From Desulfobacterales bacterium (lineage in GTDB: Bacteria; Desulfobacterota; Desulfobacteria; Desulfobacterales; C00003060): a stretch of 15,989 nt of DNA. Of this stretch, positions 1 through 7,493 are shown in pieces; the first letter of the stretch is position 1, and each line of letters begins with the position of its first letter. The stretch covers positions 1 to 15,989 of the forward strand of contig JAUWXJ010000031.1 of NCBI GenBank assembly GCA_030616425.1, written 5' to 3'. The notes beneath the pieces were generated by a model. It ran no database searches, was not told the origin of the DNA, and saw nothing but the letters and a program-made list of their open reading frames with translations. Made by a program: the position numbers and the translations under genes.

Positions 1-1082
1 TTAGTACTCTCTCGACACAGTACAATTGCAATTTCCAGATTTTCACCCAGAGCCCCGTAAATATGCCCAAGAGCGCTTAGGCTTTTCGCATCGGCCGGGT
101 TCCGTCTAATTGCTTGTTCATACGCCTTGGCGGCCTGCTGAAGCATCTCTTTCTCAAGGTAACACTCTCCCAGGGCCTGGAATACATGCGCCCCTTTCCG
201 TGTGTTCTCAACTGCTTTTTCGAGATACTCAAGGGCCGTATCGGTTTGATCATTCTCTCGATAGCACACAGCTATTTGGTAAGCAACGTCGGGGTTGTCT
301 CCGTCCAGGCCGTGGGCCTCAAGGAACAGATCGAGTGCTTTTTCTTTATCGCCTTGCTTGAAACGGGCAAGGCCCAGGTTATATGTAGCCATTACATCTT
401 CCGGATCAAGACGAATAGCTGTTTCAAAGGCATCAATAGCCAGATCCAATTTGCCCTTCACTCCGTAACAGACACCGAGACTGTTGTGGACATTCACATT
501 CTGAGGATCTACAGCTAGAGCCTTTTTGAACTCTTCAATGGCTCCATCAATGTCTCCGTATTGATAGAGCTTGTCCGCGCTGATATTCAGGCTAACGGCA
601 TCAAATGGCGTAACAGTGTTTGGCCCAAAAAAGGCGGCATGGTCCAGGGCCTTTCGGGCATTCTCCAGAATGCTCGTCTTTTCGAAGGGCCAGAAAGGGG
701 ATACAGCCATCCCTATCGATACGGTCTCTTTGCTATCAACGGCAAGGCGCAGCTGGATTTTTCTTGCGAATTCAACAGCGGCTGCTTCGTCTGTATCCGG
801 ACAGAAACATCCAAACCGCTGCTGGTCGAGTCGTCCCCATTCCATGGGACGTGTCTTGCTTAAAGTATCTATGATCCGTGCTACGCTGAGGAGAACGCTT
901 GAAGTGATATGTTCACCAAGGTTTTTTAGCGTTTTGTCAAAATCGTCGATACAGATAACAAGTACAGCAAATCGTTCGCTCTTTACCGCAAACGACTCAA
1001 ATTGGGCCCTCAGTTCCTCGCCGACCGGCATATCCGGAAGGGCCCCTTTCAGGGTGTTTTCTCCGACCAAAGAGTCTTCCAC
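1..1082 (-). CDS. Degenerate GGDEF-domain protein with TPR repeats (3' end outside window)
   Basis: I read one open frame of 360 codons from a GTG at 1082 to the left edge, with no stop, so the C-terminus is missing. Residues about 36-160 resemble a GGDEF (diguanylate cyclase) fold, but the signature loop reads DQQRF (residues 86-90), and the metal-binding segment reads IDDFD, so cyclase activity is unlikely. From about residue 167 on there are at least five tetratricopeptide repeats (for example YGDIDGAIEEFKKAL), implying a protein-protein scaffold. The GTG is the first possible start: the preceding in-frame codon is the TAA of selA, and a GGAGG lies 5 nt upstream inside the last selA codons. 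There is no signal peptide, so it is probably cytoplasmic. Its function is not known; tight coupling to selA suggests a link to selenoprotein synthesis or just shared expression. Confidence 0.85.
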   Translation of the reverse strand, partial: MEDSLVGENTLKGALPDMPVGEELRAQFESFAVKSERFAVLVICIDDFDKTLKNLGEHITSSVLLSVARIIDTLSKTRPMEWGRLDQQRFGCFCPDTDEAAAVEFARKIQLRLAVDSKETVSIGMAVSPFWPFEKTSILENARKALDHAAFFGPNTVTPFDAVSLNISADKLYQYGDIDGAIEEFKKALAVDPQNVNVHNSLGVCYGVKGKLDLAIDAFETAIRLDPEDVMATYNLGLARFKQGDKEKALDLFLEAHGLDGDNPDVAYQIAVCYRENDQTDTALEYLEKAVENTRKGAHVFQALGECYLEKEMLQQAAKAYEQAIRRNPADAKSLSALGHIYGALGENLEIAIVLCREST

Positions 1083-2498
1083 TTAGGCCTCCGCAAGGAT
1101 CTTTTTAAATGTTAAGGCAATAATGGCGATTTCTTCATCCTGTATGGTGCGCACGTCCATTACAAACAGGTCGTTTTCAATCCGCCCAATAATAGGTGGG
1201 GTTGCATCCAGCATCAGGCGTTCAATACGATTCGCTGAGAGCCCCTTTATCTTAATACCCACACACTTAGTGGGAAGTTCTGCCAGTGGGAGGGCACCCC
1301 CGCCTACCTTGGACGAGGCGTTTGTGATGACGGCTTCCAGCTTCTCATTTCCCAGTTTCTTTAATCTGTTCTGGAGCCGTTTCGCTCTGTTGGCGATGAT
1401 TCTTGGAGAGAGGGCGAGCATATTCAGCGTGGGGATGGCCAAGACGGCCTTGGATTCGTCTCGATACAGGTGGAGCGTGGCTTCCAGTGCAGCCAAGGTC
1501 ATCTTGTCGATTCTGAGGGCACGGGTGACAGGGCTTTTCTTGATGTGCTCGAGCGCATCTTTTCGACCCACAATGATCCCCGCCTGGGGCCCTCCCAGCA
1601 TCTTGTCGCCACTGAAAGTGACAAGATCTGCACCGGCTGCCACGGTTTCCTGAACCGTGGGTTCTTTCATGAGGCCGTACTCTGAAAAATCGACAAAGCT
1701 ACCGCTACCAAGATCATTCATAACAGGAATATTATACTTGGCACCTAAGGCGACCAGATCCTTCAGGGGAACTTCGGCTGTAAATCCCACCAGGCTGTAA
1801 TTACTGGTGTGGACCTTGAGCAATAATGCCGTCTCATCACGGATCGCCCCCTCATAGTCTGACAGATGGGTCCGGTTAGTAGTTCCGATCTCTACCAGCT
1901 TGGCACCGCTTCGGGCCATAACTTCCGGCAAGCGGAATGAACCTCCAATTTCGACCAGTTCGCCCCTTGAGACAATAACCTCTTTCCCTTTTGCCAATGT
2001 TTCCAGAGACAAAAAGACCGCTCCGGCATTGTTATTCACCACCAAAGCAGCTTCAGCACCACTAATCTCGCACAGAATCTCTTCCACGCAGCTATATCTC
2101 GATCCCCGCGTCCCTCTTTCAAGATCGAACTCAAGGTTCGAATAGTAGCTCGAAATTTCGGCCACATGCCTCGCCACGCTTTCGGGTAGCAAGGACCGGC
2201 CCAAGTTGGTGTGAACGACTACGCCAGTTGCATTGATAACGCGCTTTAAATTGAATTTCATGCTCTTGTTCACCGCCTGTGTGGCAAGTTGCAGGAGTTG
2301 ATTGTCGCTAAACATGGTTTCATCCAGGAGTTCATCGTCGACCAGGATCCTCATGCGAAGGCGGTCGATGGTAGTACGGATCGACCGTACCAACACGGTC
2401 CTAGGTATATCTTCGATTGGCTGTTTCTTGTCCCACAGCTCAAGAAGATGATCCACGCCTGGAAGCTTGCGTAACAATCTCTGCTGTTTTGTGTCCAC
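1083..2498 (-). CDS. selA: L-seryl-tRNA(Sec) selenium transferase
   Basis: SelA is the PLP enzyme that converts seryl-tRNA(Sec) to selenocysteinyl-tRNA(Sec) using selenophosphate, in the cytoplasm. The 471-residue length is normal for the family. Visible hallmarks are the INATGVVVHTNLGRS segment (residues 88-102), the NNNAGAV stretch (155-161), and SGDKMLGGPQAG (296-307), where Lys299 is the expected PLP-binding lysine. The start is a GTG at 2498 with AAGGAAG a few bases upstream. The downstream GGDEF/TPR gene begins right after its stop. Presence of selA implies the organism makes selenoproteins (formate dehydrogenases and hydrogenases are typical in this group); selB, selC and selD are not in this window. 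Identification is firm. Confidence 0.97.
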   Translation of the reverse strand: MDTKQQRLLRKLPGVDHLLELWDKKQPIEDIPRTVLVRSIRTTIDRLRMRILVDDELLDETMFSDNQLLQLATQAVNKSMKFNLKRVINATGVVVHTNLGRSLLPESVARHVAEISSYYSNLEFDLERGTRGSRYSCVEEILCEISGAEAALVVNNNAGAVFLSLETLAKGKEVIVSRGELVEIGGSFRLPEVMARSGAKLVEIGTTNRTHLSDYEGAIRDETALLLKVHTSNYSLVGFTAEVPLKDLVALGAKYNIPVMNDLGSGSFVDFSEYGLMKEPTVQETVAAGADLVTFSGDKMLGGPQAGIIVGRKDALEHIKKSPVTRALRIDKMTLAALEATLHLYRDESKAVLAIPTLNMLALSPRIIANRAKRLQNRLKKLGNEKLEAVITNASSKVGGGALPLAELPTKCVGIKIKGLSANRIERLMLDATPPIIGRIENDLFVMDVRTIQDEEIAIIALTFKKILAEA

Positions 2499-2626
2499 GG
2501 TTCTTCCTTCTTGAGGTATCTTGTACTGTTTTTTTAGGGGCTAAGTAACACATTTCAATCAAAGTTGCCATAATAAAAAGGGGTATCGCCTTGTACCAAC
2601 TTTTACCTTGCAATCGAATATGAGCC

Positions 2627-2632
2627 ATTATA
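2627..2632 (-). promoter_or_regulatory. Candidate -10 box for selA
   Basis: On the minus strand a perfect TATAAT lies about 130 nt upstream of the selA GTG, giving a leader of roughly 120 nt. The -35 region at the right distance is poor (CTCAAG or similar). The rest of the 234-bp divergent spacer 2499-2732 is AT-rich and shows nothing I recognise beyond a short GGCC-rich palindrome near 2685-2695. Confidence 0.35.
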
Positions 2633-2732
2633 CTCCGTCGTGTGAATATCTTGAGCGCCCTTTTTAGCTTGAGTGAATTGAAAAAGGCCGGGCCTGAGTG
2701 CTGAGTACCAAGTACACCAAAAAACGAAAAAA

Positions 2733-4148
2733 ATGATCGATCTGATTGTCATTGTTGGATATTTTTCCATCATGCTCTTTGTGGGCTGGCGGAGCCGGCG
2801 TCAATCTGCCGAGTCCTACTGGGTAGCAGAACGCAGATATCACACAGGTCGGGTGACTGCCTCTCTGGTTGCTACCATCTTTGGAGCATCATCCACCATG
2901 GGGATTATCGGGTTGGGTTATTCCCGCGGGTTGACTGGTGCCTGGTGGTCCCTTATCGGAGGGATTGCCCTCATCCCATTCGGTCTCATTTTGGCCCCTC
3001 GGGTTCGCACCCTTAATGTCTATACTTTGCCTGACATCTTGAAAAAAGCCTATGGGGAAAGGGTAGCAATTCCTGCAGGGGCCATGATTGCGGTGGCCTG
3101 GTGCGGAGTCATAGCTGCCCAGTTGATCGCCGGGGGTCGACTCCTGAGCGGTCTTCTTTCTCTTGATTTCCAGTTTGGGCTTGGAATCGTAGCGATTGTA
3201 TTCATCGTATATACCTTCTGGGGGGGGCAACTCTCTGTCATAAGGACTGACTTATGGCAGCTCATCTTTTTCATAGGGGGGCTTTTTGTTTCATTGGCCT
3301 TCCTGATTTCATCCCAGGGTTCCCTGGCTGTTCTTTCGAAGCAGGTTCCGCCTGAACACCTGAGCTTTCCGGTCTCAACTGCCTTTAGCTGGTATGACGT
3401 TTTGGTTTTTTATCCTCTGATTGTGGGACTTCCCTACCTAGTGGGCCCTGATATCTATTCACGGGTCCTGTGCGCTCGAGACGATCGTGTGGCTCGCAGA
3501 TCTGCCTTACTGGCCGGCATGGTAGTAATACCTCTTTCTTTCTTACTTGCTTTTTTTGGGGTATTGACCCGTGCGCAATTTGCGGGAATCCCTGCTGAGA
3601 CGGCATTGCCGGAGACCCTTAATGTTTTGATACCAGTGGGCCTGAAGGGTCTGATCATAGCTGGCTTCTTGGGGGCCATCATGTCCTCTGCCGACACTTG
3701 CCTTATTTCTGCTTCGACCATCCTCTCCCTGAATGTGATTCGTCCGTTTTACGGGGCCTCAAAGGAAGAGCACCTAAGAATTACCAGGGTGGCGCTTTTG
3801 GCCGTGGGGGGGGCTGCCTGGCTTATTGCCAGCCTGCAGCAGGGGATTATTTCCTCGCTGCTTCTTGGGTACACCGTCTTTGTTGGTGGTGTTGTATTCC
3901 CAACCCTGGCAAGTTTTTATCGGGAGAGGGTCAAGATTACATCAACGGGGGCACTCTGGGCGATTGTGGTCGGGGGGTGTACGGCTATACTGGGAAAGAT
4001 CGATGGTGGGAGCGCTGTGAAGGCCGTCCTCACAAGCGGTGGTGAAGACTTTTTGCAGCGCGTACTTGGTCCTCAGTACTTGAGCATTCTACCAATTATT
4101 CTCTGTCTTGTAACTATGATGGGAGTAAGCCGGATTACGCGCTCATAA
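2733..4148 (+). CDS. Sodium:solute symporter family transporter
   Basis: A 471-residue polytopic inner-membrane protein with about 13 hydrophobic segments, of the SSF (PutP/PanF/vSGLT) family, which couples Na+ entry to solute uptake. Family marks are an N-terminal helix followed by a short basic loop and SYWVAERR (28-35, the usual SSF first loop), GASSTMGIIGLGYSRGLTGAW in the second segment (51-71, hydroxyl-rich as usual), TFWGGQLSVIRTDLWQ (161-176), and SSADTCLISAST (318-329), the segment that carries the Na2-site serines. The substrate cannot be read from sequence; amino or organic acids are usual for the family. The ATG at 2733 has no good Shine-Dalgarno, only an A-rich leader. It reads away from selA; the cytochrome gene follows after 145 nt, so co-transcription is possible but not shown. 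Confidence 0.9.
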   Translation: MIDLIVIVGYFSIMLFVGWRSRRQSAESYWVAERRYHTGRVTASLVATIFGASSTMGIIGLGYSRGLTGAWWSLIGGIALIPFGLILAPRVRTLNVYTLPDILKKAYGERVAIPAGAMIAVAWCGVIAAQLIAGGRLLSGLLSLDFQFGLGIVAIVFIVYTFWGGQLSVIRTDLWQLIFFIGGLFVSLAFLISSQGSLAVLSKQVPPEHLSFPVSTAFSWYDVLVFYPLIVGLPYLVGPDIYSRVLCARDDRVARRSALLAGMVVIPLSFLLAFFGVLTRAQFAGIPAETALPETLNVLIPVGLKGLIIAGFLGAIMSSADTCLISASTILSLNVIRPFYGASKEEHLRITRVALLAVGGAAWLIASLQQGIISSLLLGYTVFVGGVVFPTLASFYRERVKITSTGALWAIVVGGCTAILGKIDGGSAVKAVLTSGGEDFLQRVLGPQYLSILPIILCLVTMMGVSRITRS

Positions 4149-4293
4149 AGGGGTGCAAGGACATTATGCTGGCATGATGGGGAGTATTGCCAGGGCTCTG
4201 ATTGACCCTTTTAGGTGGTTGTGATATCAGGAGGCTGTTTCGTGGAGGTTTCTGGGAAAAGAATAAGATACAGAGTTGAGGGCTTATAACATT

Positions 4294-5439
4294 ATGAGCA
4301 TACGGAGCTGCTGGATTATATTAAGCCTTACAATCGCTATAGCCCTTTCCGGTTTGTCTGCTTTGTCTAAAGCACAGAACATGGAAAATGACTGCTTATC
4401 ATGCCATGAGAAGGTTTACAAAAAAGGGATTTCCAATCCGTACCAGCACTCCCCGTTCAAGAAAAGGGAGTGTGGGGCCTGCCATTTAGAACAGTGGGGT
4501 ATCATCAAGGGGAAGAACGCCATTAAGATGGAGATAACAGAGCCAGTCGTCTTGGACAATCTCGATTACCTCACAGATCATACTGTCTTACTGAAAGGGC
4601 TCAATTATGAGGCGAGCTATGATATCAATGTTGTTTTTAAGGATCTACCAGGAAATAAGGTAAGCACAAGCCTTAAAGGGGTCACTCCAGCAAGGTTACA
4701 GGATCTAAAAGCATACCGGAGAAAGCCACCAGCGATATCTAAAATTAGGATAGGTCCAATAACAAAGGCCGTATTTCTTCAGGCCACCATAACATGGGAT
4801 ACTGATGAGCGATCAACTTCTCATGTGGAATACGGGCTTTCTGATCAATATGGCAGGCGTACTTCCGAGGATATTGTCCTAGTAACGCACCATCGGGTAA
4901 ACCTCCATGAACTGGAAGAGGGAAAGGATTACCACTTTAGGGTAATTTCCCGGGATATGTTTGGTAATGAGGCAGTTTCTGAAGGTTGCGTGTTCAACAC
5001 AGCAAAGGTGTCACAGGTCTCTGACGCAGGGGAGAAGGCAGGCAGCAGCACAGCGTCCGCAGAATTGGCGGTGGAGAAGGCAGAAGCCTATCTGAGGCGT
5101 AAATGGAAAAAAAGGTCCGACATTATTTTATACTTAGAGACCACGAGGCCTGCAAAAGTAACCGTTGAATACGTGAAGGTTAAAGATAGATGCACAGGTT
5201 TGAATGTTGGGAAGGAACTCGCCATCAATGCGTGCTATCGGTGTCATTCCCCCGACGTTCTAGGCCTATCCCATCCTGTGGGGGTCGCCGCAAAACCGAC
5301 AACAAAGATTCCTGATGATTTGCCGACGTTAAAAGGAGGAATTATCACTTGTGTCACATGCCATAATGTCCATGGAGGGAGTATGAAATATTTGGCGAGA
5401 CCGAAGTCAACCAGTTGTAATACATGCCACACGGAATAG
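4294..5439 (+). CDS. Secreted five-haem c-type cytochrome with fibronectin-III-like domain
   Basis: I choose the ATG at 4294 (381 aa), with GAGGG about 10 nt upstream; a TTG at 4276 in the same frame would add six residues but has a poorer site. Residues 1-28 form a Sec signal peptide (hydrophobic core then SALSKAQ). Five CxxCH haem sites are visible: CLSCH (34-38), CGACH (60-64), CYRCH (314-318), CVTCH (353-357) and CNTCH (375-379). Between the two haem-bearing ends lies a beta-rich region, of which about residues 148-240 look like a fibronectin-III / purple-acid-phosphatase N-like fold (ATITWDTDERSTSHVEYG, then DYHFRVISRDMFGNEAVS). The protein should be periplasmic or surface-exposed and carry electrons. 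The haem/beta-domain/haem layout suggests a structural role or docking rather than a simple cytochrome c3. A HAMP-only membrane protein follows after 73 nt. Redox partner unknown. Confidence 0.88.
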   Translation: MSIRSCWIILSLTIAIALSGLSALSKAQNMENDCLSCHEKVYKKGISNPYQHSPFKKRECGACHLEQWGIIKGKNAIKMEITEPVVLDNLDYLTDHTVLLKGLNYEASYDINVVFKDLPGNKVSTSLKGVTPARLQDLKAYRRKPPAISKIRIGPITKAVFLQATITWDTDERSTSHVEYGLSDQYGRRTSEDIVLVTHHRVNLHELEEGKDYHFRVISRDMFGNEAVSEGCVFNTAKVSQVSDAGEKAGSSTASAELAVEKAEAYLRRKWKKRSDIILYLETTRPAKVTVEYVKVKDRCTGLNVGKELAINACYRCHSPDVLGLSHPVGVAAKPTTKIPDDLPTLKGGIITCVTCHNVHGGSMKYLARPKSTSCNTCHTE

Positions 5440-5512
5440 TGGGTTGCGAGTTAAGGATTCGTGGAGTCAAGAAGTAAATATTCGATCTTGATACAGGAGG
5501 GAAGGGGGAGAC

Positions 5513-6088
5513 ATGTCAAGTTCTGAGAGGGCTTATAAGCGGAAAAAGTTCTTTAACTTTTACATAAAAAAGAGGCTGCAGTGGCGGATCTTGCTGAAAA
5601 TATGGGGCATTATTCTTGCGTCATTGCTCGTTACGGGTATTATTTTTTATTTTTACAGTGACATAAACGTAGGAAAATCTTACCGCCTATTTCACATAAA
5701 GGCCGAAAATTTTCTTGATTTTCTTATTCCTGTCCTGCTCACCGGTTTTTTCGCGAGCCTGATTTTGGGTGTGGTTGCGAGTCTTTTCTTTCCGCATCCT
5801 ATTGCCGGACCCCTTTATAGAATAGAGAGGGATCTCGTTGACATCGGAAAAGGTAATCTGCGCAAAGAGATAAGAATTCGAAAAGGGGATGAACTCAAGG
5901 ATTTGGCAGATTCTATTAACATTATGATTCGGGAATTGAGGGATAACATCAAAACAATCAGTGATATTTCCGTGGAGATTGGGGGGCTTGTCGCAAGGGC
6001 AAGAGACGAAAGTCCTAATGAAACCATAAATAAGATTGAAGTCGCGAACTCGAACCTACAGGAGACCATAAGAAAATTCAAGTTGTAG
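5513..6088 (+). CDS. Membrane protein with HAMP domain only (no output domain)
   Basis: A 191-residue protein with a basic N-terminus, two transmembrane segments (about 26-48 and 68-94), a short periplasmic loop of about 20 residues between them, and then a HAMP domain (about 92-145, with the family's central acidic/Gly step at IRKGDELKDLADSIN). A short coiled-coil-like tail follows to the end. Kinase, methyl-accepting and cyclase modules are absent, and the stop is followed by non-coding DNA, so this seems its natural length. A strong GGAGGGAAGGGGGAG precedes the ATG. It lies 73 nt behind the five-haem cytochrome and probably forms an operon with it, so it may sense or anchor the cytochrome; this is inference from position only. 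Confidence 0.85.
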   Translation: MSSSERAYKRKKFFNFYIKKRLQWRILLKIWGIILASLLVTGIIFYFYSDINVGKSYRLFHIKAENFLDFLIPVLLTGFFASLILGVVASLFFPHPIAGPLYRIERDLVDIGKGNLRKEIRIRKGDELKDLADSINIMIRELRDNIKTISDISVEIGGLVARARDESPNETINKIEVANSNLQETIRKFKL

Positions 6089-6197
6089 CTCAAGTTTCGT
6101 ACCCTATCTAACTATGAGGACCAGCTTGTAAAATCTGCATGTTTTTTCAAAAGTAGTACCCCACTATTCAGAGTAAGGCAGAACACCTGCCTTGTAA

Positions 6198-6290
6198 GCG
6201 GGGTCAAGGTAAGCTATAGAAAATAGCCATTTCCCTTACTGGGCGCGCAAACCCGCGAAGCAAACCCCGCCCTGTGGGCGAGGAGCTTCA
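6198..6290. repeat. Palindromic dispersed repeat, copy A (IS200/IS605-end-like)
   Basis: This stretch aligns with 15312-15389: both begin GCGGGGTCAAGG, continue with AGCTATA, an A/T-rich middle and TTCCTTAC or TCCCTTAC, then a GC hairpin (here CGCCC-TGT-GGGCG) and the end AGGAGCTTCA (AGGCTTCA in the other copy). GC hairpins followed by GGGAGG-TTCA are typical of ends of IS200/IS605-type elements and derived palindromic repeats. No transposase is present, so this is a non-autonomous remnant. It ends 3 nt before the next gene's GTG, and its AGGAG serves as that gene's likely Shine-Dalgarno. The bases between the HAMP gene and this copy (6089-6197) show nothing else. Confidence 0.65.
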
Positions 6291-6293
6291 TAT

Positions 6294-6938
6294 GTGATCT
6301 ATTTGTTCAGCTGGATAGACATGAGACATTACAACCTGGAGGAAGTGGGGAAGATAACTAAAGTTATTTTGACATGCTGCTCTATCGTCTCATTTTTCGT
6401 TATTACCACTATTATTATTACTGCGTACGCTGATGAGGAATACTACTCAAAAGAGATCAGGGTAACCGGTGACAATGCCAAGACAGTTACCCTGACCATA
6501 GAAGATCTTGAGGGAATGAGCCAGGTGTTTCTGAGTAGTGTCCGGGTATATTCAGGTGTTTATGACTATATTGGCGTTCCTCTTAAAGATGTTATCAAAA
6601 AGGCCGGTTTTCAAAAAAAGTTTCATCACTGGGAGAGGTTCGTTTTTGTTGTTAAGGGCCTGGACGGCAATCTTGCGGTCTTTTCGTGCGGAGAAATCTT
6701 CCACCGTCGCGAAGGTAATCGAGTAGTGATAGTATTCAAGCGTCGCTCAGCAGGCAGCCAAGACGCATTTCAGTATCTCAAACCGAGATTGGGTGGGATG
6801 TTCTGTCTTATAACCCCTGATGACAAAGTGATTGATAGACGCACTGTGAAGTGGGTATCAGATGTTGATATTTTCTACGGGGTCCCACAGAATGAGGGAG
6901 ATAAAGAGGATACTCGGAAAGGGCAAACGAAAGATTGA
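6294..6938 (+). CDS. Secreted protein with sulfite-oxidase-like (oxidoreductase molybdopterin-binding) fold
   Basis: A 214-residue protein. Residues about 22-46 form a signal sequence ending AYA, with cleavage likely before DEEYY. Residues about 53-193 match the pattern of the sulfite-oxidase catalytic-domain family: VTGDNAKTVTLTIEDLEGM, GVPLKDVIKKAG, a VKGLDGNLAVFS strand, VIVFK and a final KWVSDVDIFYGV. In true sulfite oxidases a cysteine in the second quarter binds molybdenum; the corresponding region here (FLSSVRVYSGVYDY) has none, so cofactor binding is doubtful, as in many small members of this family. The GTG at 6294 has AGGAG 8 nt upstream, supplied by the repeat; an ATG at 6321 is a possible internal start with no clear ribosome site and a still adequate signal peptide. 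Function unknown; probably periplasmic, perhaps related to the upstream cytochrome genes. Confidence 0.8.
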   Translation: MIYLFSWIDMRHYNLEEVGKITKVILTCCSIVSFFVITTIIITAYADEEYYSKEIRVTGDNAKTVTLTIEDLEGMSQVFLSSVRVYSGVYDYIGVPLKDVIKKAGFQKKFHHWERFVFVVKGLDGNLAVFSCGEIFHRREGNRVVIVFKRRSAGSQDAFQYLKPRLGGMFCLITPDDKVIDRRTVKWVSDVDIFYGVPQNEGDKEDTRKGQTKD

Positions 6939-7027
6939 GCGGCCCGCTTCCCGCCGACCTCTGGACCATAGGCCTCCGAACCAGTCGTTGAAAGTGCAGC
7001 ATACGATAGAATCCACGTCCCTTAGAC

Positions 7028-7060
7028 AGGGTGAAGGGAGCTATACAAATTTTTTATAAG
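7028..7060. repeat. Palindromic dispersed repeat, copy C (fragment)
   Basis: AGGGTGAAGGGAGCTATACA followed by an A/T-rich tract matches the first third of the copies near 6198 and 15312 (GGGGTCAAGGGGAGCTATAC). The GC hairpin end is missing, so only the left part survives or was deposited. Confidence 0.55.
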
Positions 7061-7165
7061 TCTGACAATGTTTATCCCAGGCTGGTGGTGCCAGGCAGCT
7101 TGCTATCCGTGCGCTGCTTTCTTCTGCTGATCCGAGAAATCAATACGCTACAAGGGAATTAATAG

Positions 7166-7369
7166 AAGCTGTTTCAAAACCCTTTTCCTCGCCTGGTTGG
7201 CCATTTTTGAAAGTTCTAAGCTCGCTTCGCTAAAATTGTAGCACGTAGTGAAGCCATGCGCTAACTCGGGCTAACGCCCTCAAACAGTTACAATTTTGAC
7301 GCTCCGCTTCGCTAAGAACTTTTAGCAAAAATGGCCAAAATGGACTCGTCAAAGGTTTTGAAACAGCTT
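7166..7369. repeat. 204-bp imperfect palindrome, MITE-like
   Basis: The ends are a perfect 16-bp inverted repeat (AAGCTGTTTCAAAACC at 7166-7181; complement at 7354-7369). Further matched arms lie inside in nested order: GGCCATTTTTG at 7199-7209 with 7326-7336, AAGTTCT at 7211-7217 with 7315-7321, and AAAATTGTA at 7232-7240 with 7289-7297. A single strand could fold into one long interrupted hairpin with a loop of about 48 nt. There is no coding capacity. The structure fits a miniature inverted-repeat element; I could not confirm a target-site duplication. Confidence 0.75.
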
Positions 7370-7387
7370 GTTAAAAATTGATAATAA

Positions 7388-7408
7388 CTCGCTCTTGGGT
7401 GGAGCGAG
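7388..7408 (-). terminator. Candidate terminator downstream of mpl
   Basis: CTCGCTC (7388-7394) and GAGCGAG (7402-7408) form a perfect 7-bp stem with a 7-nt loop. Read on the minus strand, the stem is followed by TTATTATC, moderately T-rich. It sits 86 nt beyond the mpl stop. Confidence 0.45.
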
Positions 7409-7493
7409 TAGAGGAGAATTGGCCTTGCATGTCAAGGCAAAGGGCATTACAAGATATGGCGGTTTTGGGCTGTTAAACCATGCTTTGCCGATC

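Larger units (their letters stand above)
6939..7493. other. Gene-free stretch with repeats between the sulfite-oxidase-like gene and mpl
   Basis: No convincing gene lies in these 555 bases. They hold a short fragment of the palindromic repeat (7028-7060), a 204-bp imperfect palindrome (7166-7369), a hairpin suited to ending mpl transcripts (7388-7408) and a second small hairpin (GCCTTG-CATGT-CAAGGC, 7422-7438). An open stretch of 55 codons at 7066-7230 has plausible protein-like composition (for example AIRALLSSADPRNQYATREL) but no start codon or family match; it may be a gene fragment cut by the palindrome. Confidence 0.6.

Noticed and set aside
561..1086. Plus-strand frames of 100-171 codons over the TPR gene
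   Set aside because: They are antisense to a continuous 360-codon frame with clear TPR and GGDEF-like motifs.
2440..2628. 62-codon minus-strand frame overlapping the start of selA
   Set aside because: Begins inside the putative -10 box, overlaps selA in another frame, and has no family resemblance.
4174..4224. Tiny frame (16 codons, MMGSIARALIDPFRWL) between the symporter and the cytochrome
   Set aside because: No ribosome binding site and too short to support; some symporters have small partners, but nothing here shows one.
7166..7369. CRISPR array or tandem repeat
   Set aside because: The repeats are inverted and nested, with no regular spacer units.
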